Shown here: one piece after another, positions 14,725 to 23,168 of the stretch
Layout of the letters: each line of letters begins with the position of its first letter
How positions within the stretch are numbered: position 1 is the first letter of the stretch
From: Roseovarius sp.
Lineage (GTDB): Bacteria; Pseudomonadota; Alphaproteobacteria; Rhodobacterales; Rhodobacteraceae
Direction of reading: 5' to 3'
Length of the DNA stretch: 64,000 nucleotides
Assembly (NCBI RefSeq): GCF_027019125.1
Contig: NZ_JALUXE010000008.1
Location: 124,001-188,000, forward strand
The notes under the pieces: generated by a model
What the model saw: only the letters and a program-made list of their open reading frames with translations
Database searches by the model: none
What the model was told of the DNA's origin: nothing
Translations under genes and position numbers: made by a program

Positions 14725-16929
14725 TCAGCCGATGATTGCGTTCAGCGTCGCGCTTGGGCGCATCACGGCCGCCAGCTTGGCCGGATCGGCGTGGTAATAG
14801 CCGCCGATATCAGCGGGCTTGCCTTGGGCCGCCGCCAATTCCCCGACGATCTTGGCCTCGTTTTCGGCCAGTGCCTGTGCAACGGGGGCGAACTCGGCGG
14901 CCAAGGCTGCATCCTCGGTCTGTGCGGCCAAGGCTTCGGCCCAGTAGCGGGCAAACCAGTAGTGGCTGTCGCGGTTGTCCGACTCTCCGACCTTGCGGCT
15001 GGGCGAGCGGTCGTGGTCCAGAATGCCCTGGGTCGCGACCTCGGCCGCCTCACCCAGAATGCGAGCGCGCTCATTGCCATTGGTGTCGGCCAGAAACTTG
15101 AGGCTCTCGCCAAGTGCGCAGAATTCACCCAAGGAATCCCACCGCAGATGGTTCTCAGACTGCAACTGCTGCACATGCTTGGGCGCAGAGCCACCGGCCC
15201 CGGTCTCGAACATGCCGCCGCCCTGCATCAGCTTGACGATGGACAGCATCTTGGCACTGGTCGCCAGTTCGAGGATCGGGAAGAGGTCCGTGAGATAATC
15301 GCGCAGCACGTTGCCGGTGATGGCAATGCTGTTCTCGCCCTTGGTGATGGTCTCGAGGCTGGCGCGGGTTGCTTCGCGCGGTGCCATGATCTCGAACTTG
15401 TCGGACACACCCCGCGCCTCAAGGATCGGCTTGACCATTGCGATCAGTTCCGCATCGTGGGCGCGCGCCGCATCCAGCCAGAAGATCGACCGATAGCCTG
15501 TCGCCTTCTGACGCTCGATGGCCAGATTGACCCAATCCTCGATCGGCGCCTTGCGGGCCGAGGCCGAGCGCCAGATGTCGCCGGCTTCGACATTATGCTG
15601 ATGCAGGACGGTCCCATCTTCGAGCACCATCTTGACGGTGCCCGGCTGGGGCATTTCGAACGTGGTCGGGTGGCTGCCGTATTCTTCGGCCTTTTGCGCC
15701 ATGAGGCCGATGTTCTGCACGGTGCCTGCGGTGGCTGGGTTCAGCTTCCCATGCTCTTTGAAAAACTTGATCGTCTCGTCATAAACCGGCGCATAGGTAT
15801 TGTCGGGGATGACGCACACAGCGTCATGCTCCTTGTTGTCCGGTCCCCAGCCCTTGCCGCCTGCGCGGATGAGCGCGGGCATCGAGGCGTCGATGATGAC
15901 GTCGGACGGCACATGCAGGTTGGTGATCCCCTTGTCGGAATCGACCATGTAGAGCGGCGGGCGCGCGGCCATGCAGGCCTCGATCGCGGCCATGATTGCG
16001 GCGTTGTCCTTGACGCGGGCCAAGAGGTCGCCAAGACCGGAATTCGGGTTCACGCCCAATGCGGTCATCTCGTCGCCAAATTCTTCGAACACGGGCGCGA
16101 GAAAGGCTTTGACCGCGTGACCAAAGATGATCGGGTCGGAAACCTTCATCATCGTGGCCTTGAGGTGGATGGAAAATAGCACGTCCTCGGCCTTGGTCCG
16201 CGTGATTTCTTCGGCAAGGAAGGCGTCCAGAGCGGCGGCGCTCATATAGGTGGCGTCTACCACCGTGCCCGCCGGATAGCTCAGCCCGTCCTTGAGCACG
16301 GTCTCGCCATTGGCGGTTTCCAGAACGATCTTGGCCTTGGTCGCGTGAGGCAGGGTTGCGGATTTCTCGTTCGAAAAGAAATCCCCGCCTGACATGGCCG
16401 CCACGCGCGTCTTGCTGTCGGCGGTCCAATCCCCCATGCGGTGCGGATTGGCTTGTGCGTATTTCTTGACGGCGCTCGCTGCGCGGCGATCAGAATTGCC
16501 CTCGCGCAGCACCGGGTTCACGGCAGAGCCCTTGAGCGCGTCATACTTGGCGCGCGCGGATTTTTCAGCTTCGGTCGCGGGTTCTTCGGGATAGTCGGGG
16601 ACGGCATAGCCCTGGGCCTGCAATTCGCGAATTGCGGCCAGGAGTTGCGGCACAGAGGCCGAAATATTGGGCAGTTTGATCACATTCGCTGTCGGTGTTT
16701 TTACAAGTTCGCCCAACTCTGCCAGATCGTCGGCGATCCGCTGATCATCGGTCAGCGACTCCGGGAAGGCGGCGAGGATACGGCCCGCGAGCGAAATGTC
16801 CTTGGTGCCCACGCTCACGCCAGCAGCCGCTGCAAAGCGCTGGATGATCGGCAAGAGCGAGGCGCTTGCCAGTTCGGGGGCCTCATCGACCTTGGTATAG
16901 ATGATGTCGGGGGTATTGGACGTGGCCAT
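14725..16929 (-). CDS. icd: Isocitrate dehydrogenase, NADP-dependent, monomeric type
   Basis: A 734-residue TCA-cycle enzyme making 2-oxoglutarate and NADPH from isocitrate. Its size and sequence fit the monomeric family (IDH-II), unrelated in length to the roughly 400-residue dimeric enzyme: [10 protein letters not shown] near the N-terminus, [14 protein letters not shown], and a C-terminal [14 protein letters not shown]. The ATG at 16929 follows AAAGGA. The 136 bases upstream, before the MFS stop, must hold its promoter. It is in opposite direction to the transglycosylase gene. Confidence 0.95.
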   Translation of the reverse strand: MATSNTPDIIYTKVDEAPELASASLLPIIQRFAAAAGVSVGTKDISLAGRILAAFPESLTDDQRIADDLAELGELVKTPTANVIKLPNISASVPQLLAAIRELQAQGYAVPDYPEEPATEAEKSARAKYDALKGSAVNPVLREGNSDRRAASAVKKYAQANPHRMGDWTADSKTRVAAMSGGDFFSNEKSATLPHATKAKIVLETANGETVLKDGLSYPAGTVVDATYMSAAALDAFLAEEITRTKAEDVLFSIHLKATMMKVSDPIIFGHAVKAFLAPVFEEFGDEMTALGVNPNSGLGDLLARVKDNAAIMAAIEACMAARPPLYMVDSDKGITNLHVPSDVIIDASMPALIRAGGKGWGPDNKEHDAVCVIPDNTYAPVYDETIKFFKEHGKLNPATAGTVQNIGLMAQKAEEYGSHPTTFEMPQPGTVKMVLEDGTVLHQHNVEAGDIWRSASARKAPIEDWVNLAIERQKATGYRSIFWLDAARAHDAELIAMVKPILEARGVSDKFEIMAPREATRASLETITKGENSIAITGNVLRDYLTDLFPILELATSAKMLSIVKLMQGGGMFETGAGGSAPKHVQQLQSENHLRWDSLGEFCALGESLKFLADTNGNERARILGEAAEVATQGILDHDRSPSRKVGESDNRDSHYWFARYWAEALAAQTEDAALAAEFAPVAQALAENEAKIVGELAAAQGKPADIGGYYHADPAKLAAVMRPSATLNAIIG

Positions 16930-17065
16930 CGGGGATCCTTTCCGATCAGGGGATGCGCGCGGCGGCCCTGCGGCGCAGGCGCGCGACTCGTTGGATTGGG
17001 CTTGTCTTAGCGGATAATTTGCGTCCGATAAAGATAGTATGCGACGGTATACAAAATAAAATGAC

Positions 17066-18289
17066 TCAGACCATCTCCGCAGTGCGCGCCCGCAAGCGTT
17101 GCATCAGGACAAAGCCTGTCAGCACCGCGCCAAGCACGCCAAGATGCGCAGGCATCGGGGTGCCCGCGAAGTGCTGCCCGATGGGCACGGCAATCGCGAC
17201 GCTGCCCACGGTGGCCACAGCGCCGGTCACGCTTGCGGCCATGCCCGCGATCGCACCCATGGGGGCCATCGCCAGCGCGTTGAGATTGCCAAGTGTCAGC
17301 CCGGCCTGAAAGAAAACGCTGGTCTGCCAGATCAGGAAGGTGGCGAATTGCGCGCCGGGCGGCAGGCCGATCTGCCAGACTGCAATCGCGATGCTGGAAA
17401 GCACGATTTGTGCCGCCAGTGCTCCGCTCACCATCCGCTCTACCCCGAGGCGCATGACAAGACGGGAGTTGAGGAAGCTGCCGCAACCTGCAATCAGAGC
17501 CATCAGGAAGAACCAATAAGGAAAGCTTGCGGCGCGGCCGAAGGTTTCATCGAATATCGGCTGCACCATGCTGAGCGAGGTGAAAAGCGTGGTCATGCAC
17601 AGCATTTGCACCACAATGGCCACGCGTGTCACCGGATGGGCCAGAACCTCTCGCAGCGCGGCCCAGAGGGGCGCGGCCCGAAACGCGCGGCGCGCTTGTG
17701 GTGGCAGGGGTTCAGGCAGGCGCAGCGCCATCCAGAGCGACAGGGTCAGCGCAAAGACCACGAAGGCCGCAAAAACCCCGCGCCAACCCGCCAGCACGAT
17801 AACGCCCGCGCCCAGAAGGGGGGCCATGGCAGGTGTCAGCGCAAAGACCATCATCACGAAGGACATGAGACGTGCCATTTCGCGCCCGGCGTAGAGATCG
17901 CGAATGATCGCGATCGACACGATGCGAAAGGCCGCAGCCCCAACACCCTGCACCGCGCGCGCGGCAAGCAATGTCTCAAGGCTTGGGGCCGCCATCGCCA
18001 GAGCGGCCCCCGCCGCATAGATCGCCGCACCGATCAGGATCACTCGCTTGCGACCAAAGGAATCCGAAAGTGGGCCGGAAACAAAAGTGCCCACCCCAAG
18101 CCCTAGCAGAAAAGCGGTGATGATCAGCTGCGCACGGTTCGGAGCGTCCGGTGTGAGCGCCTCGGCGATATGGGGCAGGCCGGGCAGCATAGCGTCGATG
18201 GAGAACGCGACCGTCGCGGCCATCATCGCCATCATGGCGATGAATTCAGGCCGCGAGAGGGCAGGTCTGGCGGGTGCACTGTCTGGCAT
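17066..18289 (-). CDS. MFS multidrug exporter, Bcr/CflA type
   Basis: A 407-residue inner-membrane antiporter with twelve predicted helices. The N-terminus fits the drug:H+ antiporter-1 Bcr/CflA pattern: [10 protein letters not shown] in helix 1, [14 protein letters not shown] in the loop between helices 2 and 3, and [11 protein letters not shown] in helix 4. These exporters move drugs such as bicyclomycin or, in some cases, sulfonamides or cysteine-type metabolites; substrate cannot be read here. The ATG at 18289 follows AAAGG. It is divergent from a small secreted protein gene, with an inverted repeat between them. Confidence 0.88.
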   Translation of the reverse strand: MPDSAPARPALSRPEFIAMMAMMAATVAFSIDAMLPGLPHIAEALTPDAPNRAQLIITAFLLGLGVGTFVSGPLSDSFGRKRVILIGAAIYAAGAALAMAAPSLETLLAARAVQGVGAAAFRIVSIAIIRDLYAGREMARLMSFVMMVFALTPAMAPLLGAGVIVLAGWRGVFAAFVVFALTLSLWMALRLPEPLPPQARRAFRAAPLWAALREVLAHPVTRVAIVVQMLCMTTLFTSLSMVQPIFDETFGRAASFPYWFFLMALIAGCGSFLNSRLVMRLGVERMVSGALAAQIVLSSIAIAVWQIGLPPGAQFATFLIWQTSVFFQAGLTLGNLNALAMAPMGAIAGMAASVTGAVATVGSVAIAVPIGQHFAGTPMPAHLGVLGAVLTGFVLMQRLRARTAEMV

Positions 18290-18361
18290 GCGGAACCTTT
18301 CGTCACGCGAGTGGGCCGCGTTTAGCATGGCGTAGGGGGACTGACCAGACGAGGCTTTCAA

Positions 18362-18373
18362 TTAGTTGACTAA
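18362..18373. promoter_or_regulatory. Inverted repeat TTAGT-TG-ACTAA between divergent genes
   Basis: Two 5-base arms separated by 2 bases lie in the AT-rich centre of the 129-base gap between the exporter and the small secreted protein. Short dyads of this type are used by MarR-family and similar repressors of efflux pumps. No regulator gene is adjacent, so the assignment is only positional. Confidence 0.3.
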
Positions 18374-18418
18374 AATAGTATGCGAAAATTCTAAATACCT
18401 GATAAAAGGAATCAGATA

Positions 18419-18718
18419 ATGAATCTCCCCCTCTTTCACAGCCTTGGTCTTGCCGCGCTTTGCGGCGTTGCGGCGGTCGCATCCCATGCCGAAATCGCCA
18501 CGCTAACCGAGGGGCGCATGACCTATGAGGTGTTTGAGCACGCCATTGAGCATGTCGATCTTGCGATTTGTCCGTCAGAGTTCGACATGGACAAGATGTT
18601 CTGCCGCATGACACTGGCGGATAACCGGGCGCATGTGTTCGTGTTCGCACATGACGCGGACCAGCCGCTGATGACGGTCAAATCCTATGACCTCGACAAC
18701 GGTCTGCCGCAGTTCTGA
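18419..18718 (+). CDS. Small secreted protein, unknown function
   Basis: A 99-residue protein. Residues 1-24 (N-L-P-L-F-H-S-L-G-L-A-A-L-C-G-V-A-A-V-A-S-H-A) form a signal peptide with A-x-A-like cleavage. The mature part of about 75 residues has two cysteines (in I-C-P-S-E-F and M-F-C-R-M-T, eleven residues apart) that could form a disulfide, and a strand-rich end H-V-F-V-F-A-H-D. It begins T-L-T-E-G-R-M-T-Y-E-V-F-E-H-A-I-E. I do not recognise the family. AAAGGA sits 7 bases before the ATG. It is divergent from the MFS exporter and followed by a hairpin. Confidence 0.6.
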   Translation: MNLPLFHSLGLAALCGVAAVASHAEIATLTEGRMTYEVFEHAIEHVDLAICPSEFDMDKMFCRMTLADNRAHVFVFAHDADQPLMTVKSYDLDNGLPQF

Positions 18719-18734
18719 GGCGCGAGGGGACCGG

Positions 18735-18772
18735 GGCGACTGACCTGCGCGGCCCGTGCAAAGTCAGTCGCC
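18735..18772. other. Strong stem-loop downstream of the small secreted protein
   Basis: GGCGACTGAC (18735-18744) and GTCAGTCGCC (18763-18772) form a perfect 10-bp stem with an 18-base loop. No T run follows, so it is not a classic terminator. The 268-base gap 18719-18986 holds this stem-loop, a second inverted repeat at 18910-18930 and the presumed TRAP promoter; I see no gene in it. Confidence 0.5.
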
Positions 18773-18909
18773 GGACCTGCTCGCTCTCGGTCCTCACACA
18801 GTCCCCGACCCGACCAAGCGGTTGATCAAGGCCTCTGTCTCCTAAGGACTGGACAAAGTGGCGCTGCTGGTGTGTTGTACGGGCAATCCTCTGGGTTGCT
18901 GGCGGTTTT

Positions 18910-18930
18910 CTTTGTTTCAAAAGAACAAAG
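18910..18930. promoter_or_regulatory. Inverted repeat upstream of the TRAP operon (candidate operator)
   Basis: CTTTGTT (18910-18916) and AACAAAG (18924-18930) form a perfect 7-base dyad with a 7-base spacer, 57 bases before the dctP ATG. TTGACC immediately follows at 18931-18936 and could be a -35 box, which would put the dyad where a repressor or activator acts. TRAP operons are commonly controlled by a local GntR, IclR or two-component regulator, but none is encoded next to this one. Confidence 0.4.
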
Positions 18931-18986
18931 TTGACCTATTTCCGCGTGGCGACCCCAATCAAACATCTAAAACAGGGAGAAGAAGC

Positions 18987-20006
18987 ATGAAAAAATATCT
19001 GACCTACACCGCTGTGGCGGCCATCAGCCTTGCCTTCGCGGGCGAGGCGATGGCGACGGAGTGGAACGTGTCCGTCTGGGGCAAGCGCCGCGCCTTTACC
19101 GAGCATGTGGAAAAGATCGCGGAATTGGTGAGCGCCAAGACCAATGGCGAATTCACCCTGAACATCAGCTATGGCGGCCTCTCGAACGAGAAAGAGAACC
19201 TCGATGGGATCTCTATCGGGGCGTTTGAAATGGCGCAGTTCTGTGCTGGGTATCACGCCGACAAGAACCCGTCGCTGACGGTGATGGAATTGCCCTTCCT
19301 TGGTGTGGAAACGCTGGAGCAGGAAACGGCGCTGGCGCAGGCGCTCTATGCGCATCCGGCAGTTCAGGCCGATCTGGCACGTTGGAATGCCACGCTTTTG
19401 ATGCCCACACCGATGCCGCAATACAATTTTGTCGGTGCCGGTGACGTGCCGGACAGCCCCGAGGACTTCAAAGGCATGAGTGTGCGCGCCTTGGGCGGCA
19501 TCGGCGCGGCCATGGAGGCCATCGGCGCTGTGCCTACCTCGATGTCGGCGACCGAAGTGCGGCAGTCGATGGACAGCGGCGTCGTCAAGGCCGTCAGCTT
19601 TGCGCCGCATGCACATATGTCCTTTGGCACTATCGAGAGCGCGACTTGGTGGACCGCCAACCTCAACCCCGGCACGGTGAATTGCCCGGTTGTCGTCAAT
19701 AACGATGCTCTCAATGCGCTGAGCGATGCCGAGCGCGAGGCGCTGCTCGGATCGGTCGACGAAGCGTTGACGCATTACATCGACTATTACGAGAACGAGA
19801 CCATGAAGGCTTGGGGCCCTGCCCTTGAAGAGCGCGGGATCACCTCGGTCAACTTTGATCAGGCGTCGCTCGATGCGTTCAAGGAAGTGGCCGCCGGACC
19901 GGCCGCGCAGAGCTGGATCGAAGAGAATACCGCACGCGGCCTGCCGGCGCAGGAACTCTATGATTTCGTGACGACCAAACTGACTGAAATCAAGGGCGGC
20001 TCCTGA
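18987..20006 (+). CDS. TRAP transporter solute-binding protein (DctP family)
   Basis: A 339-residue periplasmic binding protein. Residues 1-23 are a signal peptide ending A-G-E-A-M-A-T. The mature protein has the DctP pattern: W-G-K-R-R-A-F-T-E-H-V-E-K-I-A-E-L-V, then F-C-A-G-Y, E-L-P-F-L-G-V, F-K-G-M-S-V-R-A-L-G-G with the carboxylate-binding arginine, and A-T-E-V-R-Q-S-M-D-S-G-V-V, which is the usual 'P-x-x-E-x-Y-x-A-L-x-x-G-x-x-D' helix with altered residues. The substrate is probably an organic acid but cannot be specified. AGGGAGAAG precedes the ATG. It is the first gene of dctPQM and is separated from the permease by a hairpin. Confidence 0.88.
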   Translation: MKKYLTYTAVAAISLAFAGEAMATEWNVSVWGKRRAFTEHVEKIAELVSAKTNGEFTLNISYGGLSNEKENLDGISIGAFEMAQFCAGYHADKNPSLTVMELPFLGVETLEQETALAQALYAHPAVQADLARWNATLLMPTPMPQYNFVGAGDVPDSPEDFKGMSVRALGGIGAAMEAIGAVPTSMSATEVRQSMDSGVVKAVSFAPHAHMSFGTIESATWWTANLNPGTVNCPVVVNNDALNALSDAEREALLGSVDEALTHYIDYYENETMKAWGPALEERGITSVNFDQASLDAFKEVAAGPAAQSWIEENTARGLPAQELYDFVTTKLTEIKGGS

Positions 20007-20017
20007 GTCGATGACGT

Positions 20018-20048
20018 CGACCCACTGCGCAATCCGCGCGGTGGGTCG
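20018..20048 (+). terminator. Intercistronic hairpin between dctP and dctQ
   Basis: CGACCCAC-T-GCGC and GCGC-G-GTGGGTCG form a 13-bp stem including one T-G wobble with a 5-base loop, followed by CTTCTCTT. It sits between the binding protein and the membrane genes. Such attenuating or mRNA-stabilising hairpins commonly keep the binding protein more abundant than the permease. Confidence 0.55.
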
Positions 20049-20080
20049 CTTCTCTTCCCACAAAGACAGGGGGAAAACCG

Positions 20081-20713
20081 ATGGCGGGTTCTGCATCCGT
20101 GCTGTCCGATAACAGCCTTCTGAGCCATCTCGACCGGCACCTCTATCGCCTTGAGCGGCTGCTCGCGCTGCTGAGCGGCCTTGCGGTGTTCAGCATCATG
20201 ATCCTTGCGGTGATCTCTGTCAGTGGGCGGAATTTCTTTAATCAACCTGTGCCCGGCTATGTCGACTGGATCGAACAGATCATGCCGCTTATCGCGTTCA
20301 TGGGCGTGGCCTATACGCAGAGGGACGGGGGACATATTCGCATGGATGTGGTGGTCGGGATGCTGCGCGGCCGGTCGCTCTGGTTGGTCGAGCTCATCAC
20401 GACGCTGGCCGTGCTGATCCTGATGCTATTGCTGGTTTGGGGCAGTTGGGCGCATTTCCAGCGCAGTTTCGATTGGGCCGCGCCGATGTGGAGCCGGGAC
20501 AGCACCATCGACATTGGCCTGCCGATCTGGCCCGCCAAGATACTGGCTCCCATCGCCTTTGCCGTGCTTTCCCTACGGCTGGCGCTGCAAGTCTGGGCTT
20601 ATGGGCGGGCGTTCATCTCTGGGTCCGAACAACCAGTTGCGGTGCCCCTGATCGAGGATGTGGCCACGCAGGCCGCGCGAGAAGCCGCGCAATTGACCGG
20701 CCATGACACGTAA
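20081..20713 (+). CDS. TRAP transporter small permease (DctQ family)
   Basis: A 210-residue inner-membrane protein with four predicted helices, the DctQ layout. Landmarks are helix 1 A-V-F-S-I-M-I-L-A-V-I-S-V-S-G-R-N-F-F-N, then P-G-Y-V-D-W-I-E-Q-I-M-P in helix 2, G-H-I-R-M-D-V-V-V after it and a final pair of helices. It forms the membrane complex with DctM and takes solute from the binding protein using the sodium gradient. Twelve bases separate its stop from the dctM ATG. Confidence 0.88.
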   Translation: MAGSASVLSDNSLLSHLDRHLYRLERLLALLSGLAVFSIMILAVISVSGRNFFNQPVPGYVDWIEQIMPLIAFMGVAYTQRDGGHIRMDVVVGMLRGRSLWLVELITTLAVLILMLLLVWGSWAHFQRSFDWAAPMWSRDSTIDIGLPIWPAKILAPIAFAVLSLRLALQVWAYGRAFISGSEQPVAVPLIEDVATQAAREAAQLTGHDT

Positions 20714-20725
20714 GGAAAGCGCCTG

Positions 20726-22126
20726 ATGGAACCCATCGAGATCGGAATCGTCGTCACCGGTATCATGCTGGTCGTCGTGATTTTGGGCATGCGGGTGGCT
20801 TTTGCAGCGGCCCTTGCCGGTGTCATTGGCCTGATCTGGATTTTCTGGTCCAAAAAGGGCTATGCGGGTGACGAATTCTTCTGGGCCCTGACCGTTGCGG
20901 TCAAGACCGCGGGGCAGGTGCCCCATTCCAAGGTGAGTTCGCAGGCGCTGAGCCTCATTCCCACATTCATTCTGATTGGATATCTCGCGTATTACGCAGG
21001 CCTCACGCAGGCACTGTTCGAGGCGGCAAAGCGCTGGATTGCATGGGTTCCGGGGGGGCTTGCGGTCTCGACGGTGTTCGCCACCGCGGGCTTTGCCGCC
21101 GTGTCGGGGGCGAGCGTGGCGACGGCGGCGGTCTTTGCCCGCATCGCCATCCCCGAGATGCTCAAGATCGGATATGACAAGCGTTTTGCCGCAGGCGTCG
21201 TGGCCGCCAGCGGCACCTTGGCCAGCCTGATCCCGCCCTCGGCGCTCCTTGTTATCTACGCGATCATCGTCGAGCAGGACGTGGGCAAGCTCTTGTTGGC
21301 GGGCTTTGTGCCGGGGGTGTTCTCGGCGGTTGTCTATGTGACCTTGATCATCGGTTTGGCCCTGACCATCAAGGGGTTCGGCCCGCCGGTCACGGGCTTT
21401 ACATGGCGCGAGCGGTTCGTTTCATTGCCTCCTGCGCTGCCCATCGTCTTTGTGGTCGTGACCATCGTGTTCTTTGTCTACAACCCGTTTGGCGGCGATG
21501 CCTGGGGCACCCCGACCGAAGGCGGGGCTATCGGCGCGTTTCTCGTGTTTCTGGTCGCGCTTTATCGCGGGATGCGGTGGCCCGAGTTGAAGGATGCTCT
21601 GCTGGAAACCGCCAAGCTGAGCGTGATGATCTTCACGATCATCTGGGGCGTGCTGATCTATGTGCGCTTTCTCGGCTTTGCGGATCTGCCGCATGCCTTT
21701 GCCAATTGGATCACCTCTCTGACCATGTCGCCGATGCTTATCCTGATCTGCATCCTGTTGGCCTATGCCGTCTTGGGCATGTTCATGGATGCGATCGGAA
21801 TGCTGCTGTTGACGCTGCCGGTGGTCTATCCGGCGGTCATGGCGCTGAATGGCGGCGTTGCGGTCAGCGCGGCCGAGAGCACCTTTGGCATGTCGGGGCC
21901 CATGTGCGCGATCTGGTTCGGCATCCTCGTGGTCAAGATGGCAGAATTCTGTTTGATCACCCCACCCATCGGGCTCAATTGCTTTGTCGTGGCGGGGGTG
22001 CGGGACGATATCAGCGTGCAGGATGTGTTCAAGGGCGTGGCCCCGTTCTTTGTCGCGGATGCCGTCACTATTGCGCTGCTGGTGGCCTTTCCGGCGATTG
22101 TCCTGTGGTTGCCGGGGCAGGCTTAG
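20726..22126 (+). CDS. TRAP transporter large permease (DctM family)
   Basis: A 466-residue inner-membrane protein with about twelve helices, slightly longer than the usual 425-440 of DctM. The conserved segments are S-Q-A-L-S-L-I-P-T-F-I-L-I-G (normally L-L-A-I-P-L-F-I-L), G-A-S-V-A-T-A-A-V, Y-D-K-R-F-A-A-G-V-V-A-A-S-G-T-L-A-S-L-I-P-P-S (helical hairpin and ion/solute site) and I-T-P-P-I-G-L-N-C-F-V-V near the end. It catalyses sodium-driven uptake with DctQ. The operon ends here; motB follows after a 91-base gap and belongs to the flagellar cluster. Confidence 0.9.
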   Translation: MEPIEIGIVVTGIMLVVVILGMRVAFAAALAGVIGLIWIFWSKKGYAGDEFFWALTVAVKTAGQVPHSKVSSQALSLIPTFILIGYLAYYAGLTQALFEAAKRWIAWVPGGLAVSTVFATAGFAAVSGASVATAAVFARIAIPEMLKIGYDKRFAAGVVAASGTLASLIPPSALLVIYAIIVEQDVGKLLLAGFVPGVFSAVVYVTLIIGLALTIKGFGPPVTGFTWRERFVSLPPALPIVFVVVTIVFFVYNPFGGDAWGTPTEGGAIGAFLVFLVALYRGMRWPELKDALLETAKLSVMIFTIIWGVLIYVRFLGFADLPHAFANWITSLTMSPMLILICILLAYAVLGMFMDAIGMLLLTLPVVYPAVMALNGGVAVSAAESTFGMSGPMCAIWFGILVVKMAEFCLITPPIGLNCFVVAGVRDDISVQDVFKGVAPFFVADAVTIALLVAFPAIVLWLPGQA

Positions 22127-22154
22127 GACCGGTAAGTTGTTAAAACTTGAGGTG

Positions 22155-22169
22155 TTAACAGCCCGGTAA
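22155..22169. promoter_or_regulatory. CtrA-box-like site upstream of motB
   Basis: TTAA (22155-22158), 7 bases, GTAA (22166-22169): 7 of 8 matches to the CtrA consensus TTAA-N7-TTAA. It lies 48 bases before the motB ATG. Three similar sites precede the other flagellar transcription units in this window. An overlapping string could also be read as a poor sigma-28 site, see the rejected list. Confidence 0.45.
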
Positions 22170-22217
22170 GCTCTGTTGTGCTAACCCTTGACGCGGGTGA
22201 GTACAAAGGTGGTGAGA

Positions 22218-23081
22218 ATGGGCGCGCAGAGCAATGCCGCGCCAGTCGTCATCAAACGGAAGAAGGTTGTGGGCGGTGGCGGGCATCATGGCGGTGCCTG
22301 GAAAGTCGCTTATGCAGACTTTGTCACGGCCATGATGGCCTTTTTCCTGCTGATGTGGCTGTTGAACGCGACGACGGAACAACAACGCAAGGGGATATCG
22401 GACTATTTCAGCCCGACTGTTCCGATCAGCCGGACGTCAGGCGGGGGCGAAGGGGCCTTTGGTGGCGAGAGCGTCTTTTCTCAGGATGTTTTGGCGCAGA
22501 ATGGCACTGGTGCCGCGCAACGTCTGGCAACCTCCAGCCAGCAGGCGCGAGGCGAAATGGGCCAGATGGAGGGGGGCAATCTTTCGGCGGAGCAAGAGGC
22601 CGAAGCACAGGCATTTTCCACCATCGAATCCATGCTGACCGGCCGCAGCGGCGAGAGTATGGTATCGGACGACCTGTTGCGCCACATCGTGACCCGTGTG
22701 ACCGATGAGGGGCTGGTGATCGAGATTTTCGACCTGCCCGGTGCCCTGCTTTTTGAGGCGGAACAGACCAGCCCGACGCGATTGCTCCAAGACCTTTCGG
22801 TGCTCTTGGCCTCTGCAGCCAATCTTGTGATCAACGATGCGGCACTCGCGGGCTATGCGCGCGCGCAGCCCATTACGCTGGTCCGAAACCCCGTTTGGGA
22901 CTTGTCCACCGCGCGCGCCAATCAGTTTCGCCGGATGCTAGAGGACGCGGGCCTCGCGGCCCCCCGGATGCGCAGGATCACGGGTCACGCGGACCGGTCG
23001 CCGAATGTCACCGATCCGATGGACCTGCGTAACAACAGGCTCCAGATGATCCTGCTGCGATCCCGAGATAGAGAGAACTAG
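22218..23081 (+). CDS. motB: Flagellar motor protein MotB
   Basis: A 287-residue stator protein that anchors the proton channel to peptidoglycan. The single membrane helix is at about residues 30-49 with the proton-binding aspartate as Asp34 in A-Y-A-D-F-V-T-A-M-M-A-F-F-L-L-M-W-L-L, preceded by a Lys/Arg-rich cytoplasmic start. The C-terminal OmpA-like domain ends in G-H-A-D-R-S-P-N and N-N-R-L-Q-M-I-L-L. The ATG at 22218 is chosen for AAAGG eight bases upstream; an earlier TTG at 22188 has no ribosome site. motA is about 17 kb away in the same cluster, a split that is common in alphaproteobacteria. Confidence 0.9.
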   Translation: MGAQSNAAPVVIKRKKVVGGGGHHGGAWKVAYADFVTAMMAFFLLMWLLNATTEQQRKGISDYFSPTVPISRTSGGGEGAFGGESVFSQDVLAQNGTGAAQRLATSSQQARGEMGQMEGGNLSAEQEAEAQAFSTIESMLTGRSGESMVSDDLLRHIVTRVTDEGLVIEIFDLPGALLFEAEQTSPTRLLQDLSVLLASAANLVINDAALAGYARAQPITLVRNPVWDLSTARANQFRRMLEDAGLAAPRMRRITGHADRSPNVTDPMDLRNNRLQMILLRSRDREN

Positions 23082-23096
23082 CGAGATTTTTATCCA

Positions 23097-23111
23097 TTAG
23101 CGGACTGTTAA
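23097..23111. promoter_or_regulatory. CtrA-box-like site upstream of flgE
   Basis: TTAG (23097-23100), 7 bases, TTAA (23108-23111): 7 of 8 matches to TTAA-N7-TTAA. It sits 57 bases before the flgE ATG in the short gap after motB, which suggests that flgE-flgK-flgL-flgI has its own promoter. Confidence 0.45.
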
Positions 23112-23168
23112 AGTTACGCGCGTATGCCTGAGTCCCAAGGTTGGTCGACGCAGCAGAAGGGCGTATCC

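Noticed and set aside
14791-16179. 462-codon plus-strand open frame opposite icd
   Set aside because: Shadow of the strongly conserved isocitrate dehydrogenase; composition is Arg/Gly/His-rich without domains.
22141-22169. Sigma-28-like promoter before motB (TAAA, 16 bases, GCCCGGTAA)
   Set aside because: It needs an extra base in the -10 element and is not repeated before other late flagellar genes, whereas the overlapping CtrA-like box is seen before all units.
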